Shown piece after piece: positions 1 through 6,164 of a DNA stretch of 6,164 nucleotides (position 1 is the first letter of the stretch; every line of letters starts with the position of its first letter). The stretch covers positions 1 to 6,164 of the forward strand of contig JAKFWB010000039.1 in the NCBI GenBank assembly GCA_021732945.1, in the 5' to 3' direction. Under the pieces are notes generated by a model. The model saw only the letters and a program-made list of their open reading frames with translations. It was not told the origin of the DNA and did not search any database. The translations under genes were made by a program, and so were the position numbers. Source of the DNA: Porphyrobacter sp. Its GTDB lineage: Bacteria > Pseudomonadota > Alphaproteobacteria > Sphingomonadales > Sphingomonadaceae.

Positions 1-2
1 CG

Positions 3-1460
3 TCCAAGCCGATCAATGTGCTCGGCGTGGTCGAGCTTTCACCCGATCGCCTGTCTGCCGCCGGGCGCATGCTGGAAGGGGATGCACGGCGCGGCGATGT
101 TGTGGTGCGGATCAACAATCTCGGCGATGATGGCACGCTCACCGAGCGTCTGATGCGCGGGCGGCTGGATGCGCGGCTGGCATTTGATGGGGCGGCAGAA
201 ACCCTGTGGCGGCTGGCTGCGGTAGAGGCATTTGATTTGACCGGCCCCGTCGCGATTGCTGCGCGCGCCACCGGAACGCTGGCCGCACCGCGCATCACCG
301 GCACCGTGGCGAGCGACGATCTGACACTCGACAGTGCGCTCACCGGCACCCGGATCGAGAATATCACCGCGCGCGGGCGGTTCGCCGGATCGCGGCTGGA
401 ATTGTCGCGCTTTGCCGGGACCACGCCGGGCGGTGGCACAGTGACAGGCAGCGGCACGATTGGCCTGAGCGGTATCAGCGCGTCGCGCGGGCCGCAGCTT
501 GATCTGCGCGCAGCTTTGAAGAATGCCCGTGTGCTCGATGCCAATGGGCTGGAAGCGACGATTACCGGGCCGCTCCGCATCGTTTCGAGCGGGCTGGGCG
601 GCACGATCGCCGGGCGGGTGACGATTGGCCGCGCGCGCTGGGCCTTGGGCCTTGCGGCGGAGGACGTGGCTCTGCCGCGCATCGCAACGCGCGAGATCAA
701 TGGCGAGCCGGGACGAGGCCGGGCGCAGGCATCGGCGCGCGATACGGCATGGCGATATCTCGTCAATGCAACCTCGTCTGGCCGGGTGGCGGTTGAAGGA
801 CTGGGGCTCGACAGCGAATGGGGGGTGGACCTTGTCTTGCGCGGCACCGTCAATGATCCGCGCATGGGCGGCACCGCGCGGCTGGTGCGGGGGGATTACA
901 CCTTTGCTGGCACCCGGTTCGAGCTCACCCGCGGGCGTATTCTGTTCGATGAGAATGAACCGATCGACCCGCGCCTAGACGTGCTGGCTGAAACATCGCG
1001 CAACGGCACTGATGTCGATATTGCCATCACTGGCAACGCGCAGTCACCCAGCATCGCTTTCTCGTCAGACCCGGCCTTGCCCGAGGAGGAGATCTTGGCG
1101 CGGCTGCTGTTTGGCGGTTCGGCGACCTCGCTTTCCGCCACCGACGCGCTGCAATTGGCAGCGGCGCTCGCGGCTCTTCAGGGCGGGGATGGGGGGCTTG
1201 ACCCGATTGGAAGCTTGCGCCGTTCGATCGGGCTGGATCAGCTGCGGATCATCAGCGCCGATCCCCTGATTGGGCGGGGCACAGGCATTGCCATCGGCAA
1301 GAACATCACCCGCAACATCTATGTCGAACTGGTGACCGATGGGCGGGGCTACAGCGCCACCCAGATCGAATACCGCATCACCAGCTGGCTGGCGCTGCTG
1401 GGCACGGTTTCGACCATCGGGCGGGATTCGGTGCTGGTTGAAGTCAGCCGGGATTATTAG
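3..1460 (+). CDS. tamB: TamB-type translocation/assembly module protein, C-terminal part (DUF490 domain), 5' truncated by window
   Basis: The reading frame is open from the left edge (first full codon at 3) to a TAG at 1458-1460, giving 485 residues and no start in the window; the GTG at 18 is internal. The fragment is rich in short beta-strand repeats. It carries two TamB hallmarks: a GDYTFAGTRFELTRGRILF-like strand near fragment residues 297-315, and the signature SSDPALPEEEILARLLFGG near 354-372. It ends in a strand finishing VSRDY. TamB proteins are very large, inner-membrane-anchored, periplasm-spanning proteins with a hydrophobic groove. They work with the Omp85 protein TamA in outer-membrane protein assembly and phospholipid transport. 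The C-terminus looks natural and complete. A tamA gene would be expected upstream but is outside the window. The gene converges on the lysozyme gene. Family assignment is strong; the exact role in this organism is inferred. Confidence 0.93.
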   Translation, partial: SKPINVLGVVELSPDRLSAAGRMLEGDARRGDVVVRINNLGDDGTLTERLMRGRLDARLAFDGAAETLWRLAAVEAFDLTGPVAIAARATGTLAAPRITGTVASDDLTLDSALTGTRIENITARGRFAGSRLELSRFAGTTPGGGTVTGSGTIGLSGISASRGPQLDLRAALKNARVLDANGLEATITGPLRIVSSGLGGTIAGRVTIGRARWALGLAAEDVALPRIATREINGEPGRGRAQASARDTAWRYLVNATSSGRVAVEGLGLDSEWGVDLVLRGTVNDPRMGGTARLVRGDYTFAGTRFELTRGRILFDENEPIDPRLDVLAETSRNGTDVDIAITGNAQSPSIAFSSDPALPEEEILARLLFGGSATSLSATDALQLAAALAALQGGDGGLDPIGSLRRSIGLDQLRIISADPLIGRGTGIAIGKNITRNIYVELVTDGRGYSATQIEYRITSWLALLGTVSTIGRDSVLVEVSRDY

Positions 1461-1521
1461 AGCATCGCGCCGAAAAGTGGGAACCGGTTTTCGGCAAACA
1501 GCGATGCGACAACTTGCTCTA
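1458..1521. repeat. Nested palindromic intergenic element (alphaproteobacterial REP-like repeat) containing both convergent stop codons
   Basis: Three nested inverted repeats are visible. The outer arms are TAGAGCA (1458-1464) and TGCTCTA (1515-1521). The middle arms are GCATCGC (1462-1468) and GCGATGC (1501-1507). The inner arms are GCCGAAAA (1469-1476) and TTTTCGGC (1488-1495), around an 11-base loop, GTGGGAACCGG. The outer and middle arms share the bases GCA, so they would compete for pairing. The core (CCGAAAAGTGGGAACCGG followed by TTTTCGG) matches, from memory, an intergenic repeat scattered through many Rhizobiales and Sphingomonadales genomes. The first three bases are the tamB stop codon, and the last three, read on the minus strand, are the lysozyme stop codon. 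It may act as a two-way terminator or mRNA-end stabiliser, though no T-tract follows the stem. Only one copy is in this window. Confidence 0.85.
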
Positions 1522-2172
1522 GCCCAAGTACAATTCCGCCTCTGCCGCACGCCGCCGCACGAGGCCCTTGAGCACCTGCCCCCCCGCGCGGTTCCAACGG
1601 GCAAATTCCTGCGCAGCGCCCTCAAAATCACCGGCGATATGCTTGCGCGCCAAGGTCGCGCGGGCGATGGCGCCGGTGTTGTAGTGAAAGCTGACCAGCG
1701 CATCGAACTGCGATTGACTGACCGGCGCATCGTCCAAAGCGCGCGCGACGTCTGCGGCGTAGCGCAGCAGGTCCTGCTCCAGCCGATCATCGCACTGGGC
1801 CTGCGTCCACACCGTTTGCGGGCCAATCCGCCCGCCATGGACATGATCGCGCCCGGTGGCACCCCAGCCGATGGTCCAGGGTTCAGCCCCGGTGCCGGGA
1901 TCGGGATAGGCCGCGACCAGACCATCGGTCCGCAGCCGCGCGCAGCCTTCAAAGCGCTTGATCAAGGCGATGCCGTCCGCACCGATAGTGCGCACCGCCT
2001 GCGTGTTGGAGACACAGGTTACACTGTCCAAGGAAGAAAAACCGGGCTCCTCGGATAACCCAGACTGAGCTGCCGCGGCGGGCCTGGCGTTTGCGGGATT
2101 CCCCCTAGGCTGCGCCGCATGACGCAGGCGGCGAAGAAAGGCGAGCAGCGGATTGGCAGTGGAATTCAACAT
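1519..2172 (-). CDS. GH24 (phage T4/P21-type) lysozyme, chromosomal
   Basis: This encodes a 217-residue protein predicted to hydrolyse the MurNAc-GlcNAc bond of peptidoglycan. The GH24 domain spans about residues 62-217. Catalytic candidates are Glu75 (in KRFEG), Asp91 (in YPDP) and Thr100 (in PWTIGWG). The C-terminal helical half has the family blocks SQSQFDALVSFHYNTGA (152-168) and the stretch from FARWNRAGG through LVRRR to the end near 190-217. The Glu-Asp spacing is longer than in T4 lysozyme because of an inserted ARLRTDGLV segment. The first 60 residues are Pro/Ala/Arg-rich, with no convincing signal peptide. The ATG at 2172 is preferred because AGAGG lies nine bases upstream (2182-2186); the only longer reading starts with TTG inside the upstream terminator. 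Cys53, Cys77 and Cys127 might form a disulfide. With no holin or phage genes nearby, it looks like a resident or domesticated gene. Confidence 0.9.
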   Translation of the reverse strand: MLNSTANPLLAFLRRLRHAAQPRGNPANARPAAAAQSGLSEEPGFSSLDSVTCVSNTQAVRTIGADGIALIKRFEGCARLRTDGLVAAYPDPGTGAEPWTIGWGATGRDHVHGGRIGPQTVWTQAQCDDRLEQDLLRYAADVARALDDAPVSQSQFDALVSFHYNTGAIARATLARKHIAGDFEGAAQEFARWNRAGGQVLKGLVRRRAAEAELYLG

Positions 2173-2181
2173 GGCATTCGG

Positions 2182-2186
2182 CCTCT
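2182..2186 (-). promoter_or_regulatory. Ribosome binding site of the lysozyme gene
   Basis: On the minus strand this reads AGAGG and lies nine bases before the ATG at 2172-2170. It supports that start over the TTG-initiated extension beginning at 2262, which would have to be translated through the U-rich end of a terminator. Confidence 0.55.
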
Positions 2187-2260
2187 GTGCGAAGTGAAGG
2201 AGGCTGAGGGATTGAGCACATTCCGGGCGAGTAGGAAAATGGCCCTTGCGCCCGCAGCCC

Positions 2261-2296
2261 AAACAAAAGGGGCGTCCGCATCACCGCGAGCGCCCC
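2261..2296 (-). terminator. Rho-independent terminator of the autotransporter gene
   Basis: On the minus strand, GGGGCG (2296-2291) pairs with CGCCCC (2274-2269). Three further base pairs (CGC/GCG) lie closer to a six-base loop, after one wobble and one mismatch. The stem is followed at once by TTTTGTTT (2268-2261). It lies 25 bases beyond the autotransporter stop codon. GC-rich stem plus T-tract is the classic intrinsic terminator form. Confidence 0.8.
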
Positions 2297-2321
2297 CCTA
2301 TCCCTGCACCGGACTGACCGA

Positions 2322-5300
2322 TCAGAAGCGATAGATCGCCGTGGCCCGCACCACCTGCGCGTCGGCATTTTCGCGGCCGATGGTGGTGTCGATCCCCGCG
2401 CTCATCTGGAATGGCCCGGTGCCGAAGGTCGCGGTGGCACCAACCTCCGCCCAGGTGTGATCCGCACTGTCGAGCACGAAGTTGGCATTGGGGCCGGTGC
2501 CTTGCGTGAAGTTGGCGGCAAGCAATTGCGGGCCGTCTTCAAACTCCCACACCAGTTGGGCGCTGGCATTGAGCGCGACCATCTTGCCCTGCTTTTCGTA
2601 GTCAAGCCCGGCGCGGGCCTGCGTGCTGGTGAAATTCTCACGGTCCACCACCAGGCCCAGCGTGCCTCCGGTCTCGCGGATGGTGGCAAGATCGACGCTG
2701 GCGTAGCGCGCCTCAATCCCCGGAGAGAAAGTGCCAATGCTGCTTTCCAGATCATAGGACACGCCCAGCGCGCCCGAAACCAGCAGATCATCGGAGGACG
2801 ATTCGAGGCTCTGCGTCGTGCCCAGAAACTGCACCTGCCGCTGGGTATCAAAGCCGATGCTGCCCATGGTGAACTGGCCGTCTATCACCGGCCCGCCATC
2901 GAACTTGTGGCGCAGGTAGAGCGACGCGGCATAGGTTTCGCTGTCGACCCGCTGGCCCAGCGGCGTATCGGCATTGAGCGAATTGAAATAGCCCGAAAGA
3001 CCAACCATCGTGTTGTCACCGGGATAGAACTCGATCCCGCCCGCTACGAACAGGCCGTTCATGTCGCTTTCTTCGGTAAAGCCCGGCAGTGCGCCGATAT
3101 CGCCGCTGATATAGCCGCCCGACAGGAAGATCGCGACATTGTCTGGCAGGTTCGCCTCGGTCATGGAGGTTTCTTCGCCGTCTTGCAGCCCCTGAAGATT
3201 GCCGCCGAGTGGCTGGCCGATGGGGGATAGGCCCGCCTGCACCAGATTGAGCGGCGCGCCGGTGACAGCAATCTTGCCGCCCGCCGTGCTCTTGTCCGCT
3301 TCGCGCAGGCGTGCATCGTTGAAATTCTGGATCAGGTTGACGGTCTGGCCTGACAGCGACAGCACCGCCTGTTCGTTCACCGGGGCAAGACCGATGAAGG
3401 TGCTGCGGATCGTGTCGGTGCTGGCAAAATCGAGCGCGTAGAGCCCGGATAGCGCAGCATTGCCGCGGTTCTGATCGAACAATTGGGCAAAGGCCTGCTG
3501 GTTCGGGTCAGCGGAATCGATGACACTGGCATAGCTTGCTGCCTCAATCTCAAGCAGCACAGCATTGGTTTGGTAGATGAAGTTCTGGCTGAGAATGGAT
3601 GAGATCGAACGTTCGGCAAAGGTGCCCGAAACGCCGTCGGTCGCGGTCAGGATGGTGAAGCGCTGGCCATTGCCGTTGACCTGCTGCGTCACCGCACTGC
3701 CGATGCTGACAACACCACCAACATTGGCCTCTCCGTTGACCACCAGACGGTCGGAAACGCCGCCAGCGGCGACATCGACGAGCAAGGTGCTGCCCGAAGC
3801 CATGACCAGATTGCCGTTGATCGTCAGATTGCCGGTGGTGCCCATCGTGCCGGGCGAAAATACGCCAGTGATGCTGGTCAGGAATGGTGCTGTGACGGTG
3901 CCGGTCCCCGACAGCATCCCTGCAAACAGCGTGTAATCGCTCACCGAAGTGACGCGGCCATTGACGCTCACGACGCCGCCGAACTGGTTGATATCGATCA
4001 GCGAGGTCAGGTTACCGCCAGCAGCCACTGTAAGCCCGGCAGTGTTGCGAACGGTCAGGCGGTCGATGGTCACCGCGCTCGACAGCGTGGTCGTGCCGGT
4101 CTGGCTCAGGGTCACATCAAAATAGCGTGGCAGCACGTTGGTCGTCGCATTGGCGCTGACCACCGGATTGACATTATTGGCAATGAAGCCTGTGGCACCC
4201 GGCAGGCCGTTGGCGATGGTCGGAGCGGGGAGCGTTGCTGCGCCAACCTCTTGAGCCTCCACCTCAAAGCTCAGGTCGCTTTGGCCAATGGCTGGCGCTG
4301 ACTCGGATGCGACAAATTCTCCCGTGGCAACGTCGAAGGTGGCGATGGCCCGATTATTGGTCACATCGGCAGTGCCCGAAGCGGGCGCACTTGTGCTGAA
4401 TGTTTCGCCGGTTCTCTGGTCGGTGCAGAAGTCGTCAGGATCTTCGAATTCGACGCAGATCGCACCGAAATCGCCTTGCGTGCCGTTCGGCCCAAGTTCA
4501 GGCGTGGTGGGCAATCCGTTCACGACCTGACCGCTGGCGTCGATCACCCGGTAGGCGGGATCGAGCAGTGTCACCCACCGGCTGGCGTCTTCCCAATTGC
4601 CGTTGCCTGCGACCGTGCCGACATAGCGGTATGGGTTGGTGGCCGTGATGTATTGCCAATAGAGCGACAGTGGCTGGTAAAAGCTGCTCGTGCCAATCGA
4701 ACTGAACGGCTGGGTGCCGCCAAAAAAGCGCGATCCGCCTGACAAGACGCCAATCACCAGATCTTCGTTGGACAGCGTGTTGTTCGCCGCATCTAGGATC
4801 AGCGGACCGCCCGAATCGCCGCCAGCAGTGGTGCCTTCATTGGGCAGCGCATCGTCACGGTAAACATTGATGTCGCGGGGGAAGTTGCGGTTCCGCGAGT
4901 CGAAATCGAGCTGGTAGAGGTTCTGCGGGACCGCCTCCGCCCCGGGGCCGAACAGGACAGCGTTCTGATCATCGAGCGAGAAGAAACCGCCAAGAAAGTT
5001 TTCAGCCGCACGGCGGCGGAAGTCGATCCCGCGCGTCACGCCCTGCGCTGCGGTGCCGGTGCCGCCATAGCCGACGATGTTGACGTGGTAGCCCGTCCCG
5101 CGAACCGGATCGATCGTGGCCGGAGCGGGCAGGGTGCTGAACAGCAGCGCCCAGGTCGGGATGGTGGCGGCGGGCGTATCCAGCGTGGCGAGCGCGATAT
5201 CCGCTTCAAGGAAGCCCTGCCCAAACGCGTCCTCCAGCGACCGCTGGTCGTAGAAAATCCGGTTGATATTGTAGACCTGAAGCGCGGTGTTGGTGCGGCT

Positions 5301-5657
5301 GTTGGCGAACCACGACTGAAGGCCCGGAAGGGCGTTGAAATTGAAAGCGACGGCGGCGCGGAAGTCGACTCCATTATATGTCGTGTCGGGAAGATCATTG
5401 ACGCAGTGCGCCGCGAACAAAACCGTGCGCGGGTTGATCAGCGAGCCGGTGCAGATCCCGACCCCGCCGGTGCCGACCTGATTGGTGACAATCACGCCAA
5501 CGCCTTCGAACGCTTGCTCATCGTCGACGATCACATTGAGATCAGTGTTTTCGTTCGGAACTACAGCCTGCGAGGGCGCAGCAGCAACCGCCAGCGAGAG
5601 CGCAAACAGCGCACTACCGGCGAGCAGGCGAGCGCGGGGGGCTTTATTGCGGATCAT
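2322..5657 (-). CDS. Autotransporter (type Va) with N-terminal trypsin-like S1 serine protease domain
   Basis: This is a complete 1111-residue self-secreting surface protease. Residues 1-31 form a Sec signal peptide: basic start, hydrophobic core, likely cut after SQA. Residues about 45-340 are a chymotrypsin-fold protease with catalytic His84 (AAHC), Asp153 (ADIAL) and Ser282 (GGDSGGP). Cys69 and Cys85 match the conserved chymotrypsin Cys42-Cys58 disulfide. By alignment to Ser282, the S1 pocket position (chymotrypsin 189) is Thr276, so trypsin-like Lys/Arg preference is unlikely. Residues about 340-500 contain an acidic loop closed by Cys401 and Cys411. Residues about 505-705 are Gly/Asn/Thr-rich beta-helix repeats, including a PATR-like block (FSPGTMGTTGNLTINGNL, about 600-617). 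Residues about 706-790 are the helical pre-barrel segment. Residues about 835-1111 form the beta-barrel, ending in the YRF expected for BAM recognition. Natural substrate and whether the passenger is released are unknown. Confidence 0.93.
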   Translation of the reverse strand: MIRNKAPRARLLAGSALFALSLAVAAAPSQAVVPNENTDLNVIVDDEQAFEGVGVIVTNQVGTGGVGICTGSLINPRTVLFAAHCVNDLPDTTYNGVDFRAAVAFNFNALPGLQSWFANSRTNTALQVYNINRIFYDQRSLEDAFGQGFLEADIALATLDTPAATIPTWALLFSTLPAPATIDPVRGTGYHVNIVGYGGTGTAAQGVTRGIDFRRRAAENFLGGFFSLDDQNAVLFGPGAEAVPQNLYQLDFDSRNRNFPRDINVYRDDALPNEGTTAGGDSGGPLILDAANNTLSNEDLVIGVLSGGSRFFGGTQPFSSIGTSSFYQPLSLYWQYITATNPYRYVGTVAGNGNWEDASRWVTLLDPAYRVIDASGQVVNGLPTTPELGPNGTQGDFGAICVEFEDPDDFCTDQRTGETFSTSAPASGTADVTNNRAIATFDVATGEFVASESAPAIGQSDLSFEVEAQEVGAATLPAPTIANGLPGATGFIANNVNPVVSANATTNVLPRYFDVTLSQTGTTTLSSAVTIDRLTVRNTAGLTVAAGGNLTSLIDINQFGGVVSVNGRVTSVSDYTLFAGMLSGTGTVTAPFLTSITGVFSPGTMGTTGNLTINGNLVMASGSTLLVDVAAGGVSDRLVVNGEANVGGVVSIGSAVTQQVNGNGQRFTILTATDGVSGTFAERSISSILSQNFIYQTNAVLLEIEAASYASVIDSADPNQQAFAQLFDQNRGNAALSGLYALDFASTDTIRSTFIGLAPVNEQAVLSLSGQTVNLIQNFNDARLREADKSTAGGKIAVTGAPLNLVQAGLSPIGQPLGGNLQGLQDGEETSMTEANLPDNVAIFLSGGYISGDIGALPGFTEESDMNGLFVAGGIEFYPGDNTMVGLSGYFNSLNADTPLGQRVDSETYAASLYLRHKFDGGPVIDGQFTMGSIGFDTQRQVQFLGTTQSLESSSDDLLVSGALGVSYDLESSIGTFSPGIEARYASVDLATIRETGGTLGLVVDRENFTSTQARAGLDYEKQGKMVALNASAQLVWEFEDGPQLLAANFTQGTGPNANFVLDSADHTWAEVGATATFGTGPFQMSAGIDTTIGRENADAQVVRATAIYRF

Positions 5658-5783
5658 GGCAACCTCTTGAAAGAAGGGGCTAGCGTGATGCCAGCATCGG
5701 GCGAAGGTTACCGCGCTTCAATCTTCTTGCAATTGCAAAACCGGACTGATCGGCAGCTTGTCGCGGCGCGTGACACAAACACC
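5658..5783 (-). promoter_or_regulatory. Probable promoter/leader region of the autotransporter gene, with 12-bp palindrome
   Basis: This 126-base gap lies between the antiporter stop codon and the autotransporter start. It contains the perfect palindrome TTGCAATTGCAA at 5727-5738, about 70 bases before the start codon. Read on the minus strand, its second half (TTGCAA) followed after 16 bases by TAACCT could be a weak -35/-10 pair; TTGAAG with GATGCT 17 bases later is an equally weak alternative. The palindrome could instead be an operator. I see no clear intrinsic terminator for the antiporter gene, so read-through from it is possible. Confidence 0.35.
5663..5668 (-). promoter_or_regulatory. 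Ribosome binding site of the autotransporter gene
   Basis: On the minus strand this reads AAGAGG, five bases before the ATG at 5657-5655. That ATG opens directly into a well-formed signal peptide, so start site and RBS support each other. Confidence 0.65.
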
Positions 5784-6164
5784 TCACCGCAGGGCGAGGA
5801 TGGCGGTATAGCCGCAGTACAGTGCCAGCAGCACCGCGCCTTCAATGCGCGACAGCCGCCATCCGCTGCGCAACTGCACGATCAACAGCGCTGTAACGCC
5901 CAGCATCACCCAGACATCGATCCCGGCAATCTCGCCCGGCACTTCGATCGGGGTGATGATCCCGGTGACGCCCAGAATGCCGAGGATGTTGTAAATGTTT
6001 GAGCCGACGATGTTGCCGAGCGCAACATCGGCGTGGTTGCGATACACCGCAACAAGGCAGGCGATCAGTTAGGGCAGCGAGGTGCCGACGGCGACCACGG
6101 TGAGGCCGATCACCGTTTCGGAAACGCCGGCCGCCTTGGCCAGCACGGTCGCGCCGTCCACCAG
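5784..6164 (-). pseudogene. Na+/Ca2+ antiporter (CaCA family, YrbG-like), C-terminal part, with an in-frame TAA
   Basis: The minus-strand frame from the right window edge to the TGA at 5784-5786 encodes the second alpha repeat and last membrane helices of a YrbG-type exchanger. It reads 31 residues (LVDGATVLAKAAGVSE, then VIGLTVVAVGTSLP), a TAA at 6069-6071, then 94 more residues in the same frame. These begin LIACLVAVYRNHADVALGN and continue with IVGSNIYNILGILG and two hydrophobic segments. Family members read GTSLPE here, and that Glu coordinates the transported cation. A single G-to-T change of GAA would create this TAA. Everything after the stop still matches the family, so the lesion is either recent or a base error. 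A GTG at 6047 could restart translation, but it would give only 87 residues lacking the first half of the transporter. The gene's N-terminal part is outside the window. Confidence 0.8.

Larger units (their letters stand above)
2173..2321. other. Intergenic region between autotransporter and lysozyme genes
   Basis: This 149-base gap separates two minus-strand genes. Its right part holds an intrinsic terminator for the autotransporter gene (2261-2296). Its left part (2173-2260) should therefore hold the lysozyme gene's own promoter. I see no -35/-10 pair there good enough to call; the best -10-like string is CTCAAT, and it is weak. The arrangement suggests the lysozyme is transcribed separately rather than by read-through. 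Confidence 0.5.

Noticed and set aside
1065..1952. Long minus-strand open frame (295 codons) across the tamB 3' end and into the lysozyme gene
   Set aside because: Its translation is Arg/Pro/Ser-rich with no family pattern. It overlaps the lysozyme gene in another frame and lies antisense to tamB, so it is a high-GC shadow frame.
2173..2262. Possible 30-residue N-terminal extension of the lysozyme from a TTG at 2262
   Set aside because: The extension begins inside the T-tract of the upstream terminator, adds no signal peptide, and competes with a good ATG that has an RBS at the right distance.
2457..3230. Plus-strand open frame (257 codons) opposite the autotransporter barrel
   Set aside because: It mirrors the strongly patterned barrel coding strand and shows no start-site signals or domain features of its own.
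2308..5749. Ten-base direct repeat ACCGGACTGA at 2308-2317 and 5740-5749, flanking the autotransporter gene
   Set aside because: It looks like a possible insertion-site duplication, but some 18 ten-base matches are expected by chance in a window of this length, and the flanks do not extend the match. No transposase is present.
5760..5775. Imperfect hairpin GTCGCG/CGTGAC considered as an antiporter terminator
   Set aside because: On the minus strand the stem has an A/C mismatch, and no T-tract follows directly, so it does not meet intrinsic terminator form.
5085..6002. Long plus-strand open frame (305 codons) opposite the autotransporter start and antiporter end
   Set aside because: It lies antisense to two well-supported genes and crosses the promoter region. 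The product is Arg/Gln/Asp-rich with no recognisable motif.
5784..6047. Short independent gene (87 codons) starting at the GTG at 6047
   Set aside because: Coding similarity to the antiporter family continues upstream of the GTG and across the TAA, so this is the tail of a broken or misread gene, not a separate one.

Overview
The window reads as high-GC alphaproteobacterial chromosome, most likely Sphingomonadales (Erythrobacteraceae-like). That placement is inferred from protein style (a TamB ending in VSRDY, a YPDPGTG-type GH24 lysozyme, a trypsin-like autotransporter) and from a palindromic intergenic repeat of a kind common in alphaproteobacteria. No database search was possible.

Layout: (1) 3-1460, plus strand, the C-terminal 485 residues of a TamB-type translocation and assembly module protein, cut by the left window edge. 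(2) 1458-1521, a nested palindromic element that fills the whole gap between two convergent genes and contains both of their TAG stop codons. (3) 1519-2172, minus strand, a GH24 (phage-type) lysozyme with an intact Glu/Asp/Thr catalytic set. (4) 2261-2296, an intrinsic terminator for the gene above it on the minus strand. (5) 2322-5657, minus strand, a 1111-residue autotransporter: signal peptide, chymotrypsin-fold serine protease with intact His/Asp/Ser, beta-helical passenger, and C-terminal beta-barrel ending in YRF. (6) 5658-5783, a leader/promoter region with a perfect 12-bp palindrome. (7) 5784-6164, minus strand, the C-terminal part of a YrbG-like Na+/Ca2+ antiporter, cut by the right edge and interrupted by an in-frame TAA exactly where the family has its conserved cation-binding glutamate.

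Three genes concern the cell envelope: TamB (outer-membrane protein/lipid transport), a peptidoglycan hydrolase, and a surface protease whose barrel needs outer-membrane assembly machinery. TAM was first linked to autotransporter assembly, so the proximity is suggestive, but the genes are not in one operon and any functional link is inference. I see no phage structural genes, transposase, CRISPR, tRNA or rRNA. The observations most worth checking are the palindrome that supplies both stop codons and the nonsense codon in the antiporter.
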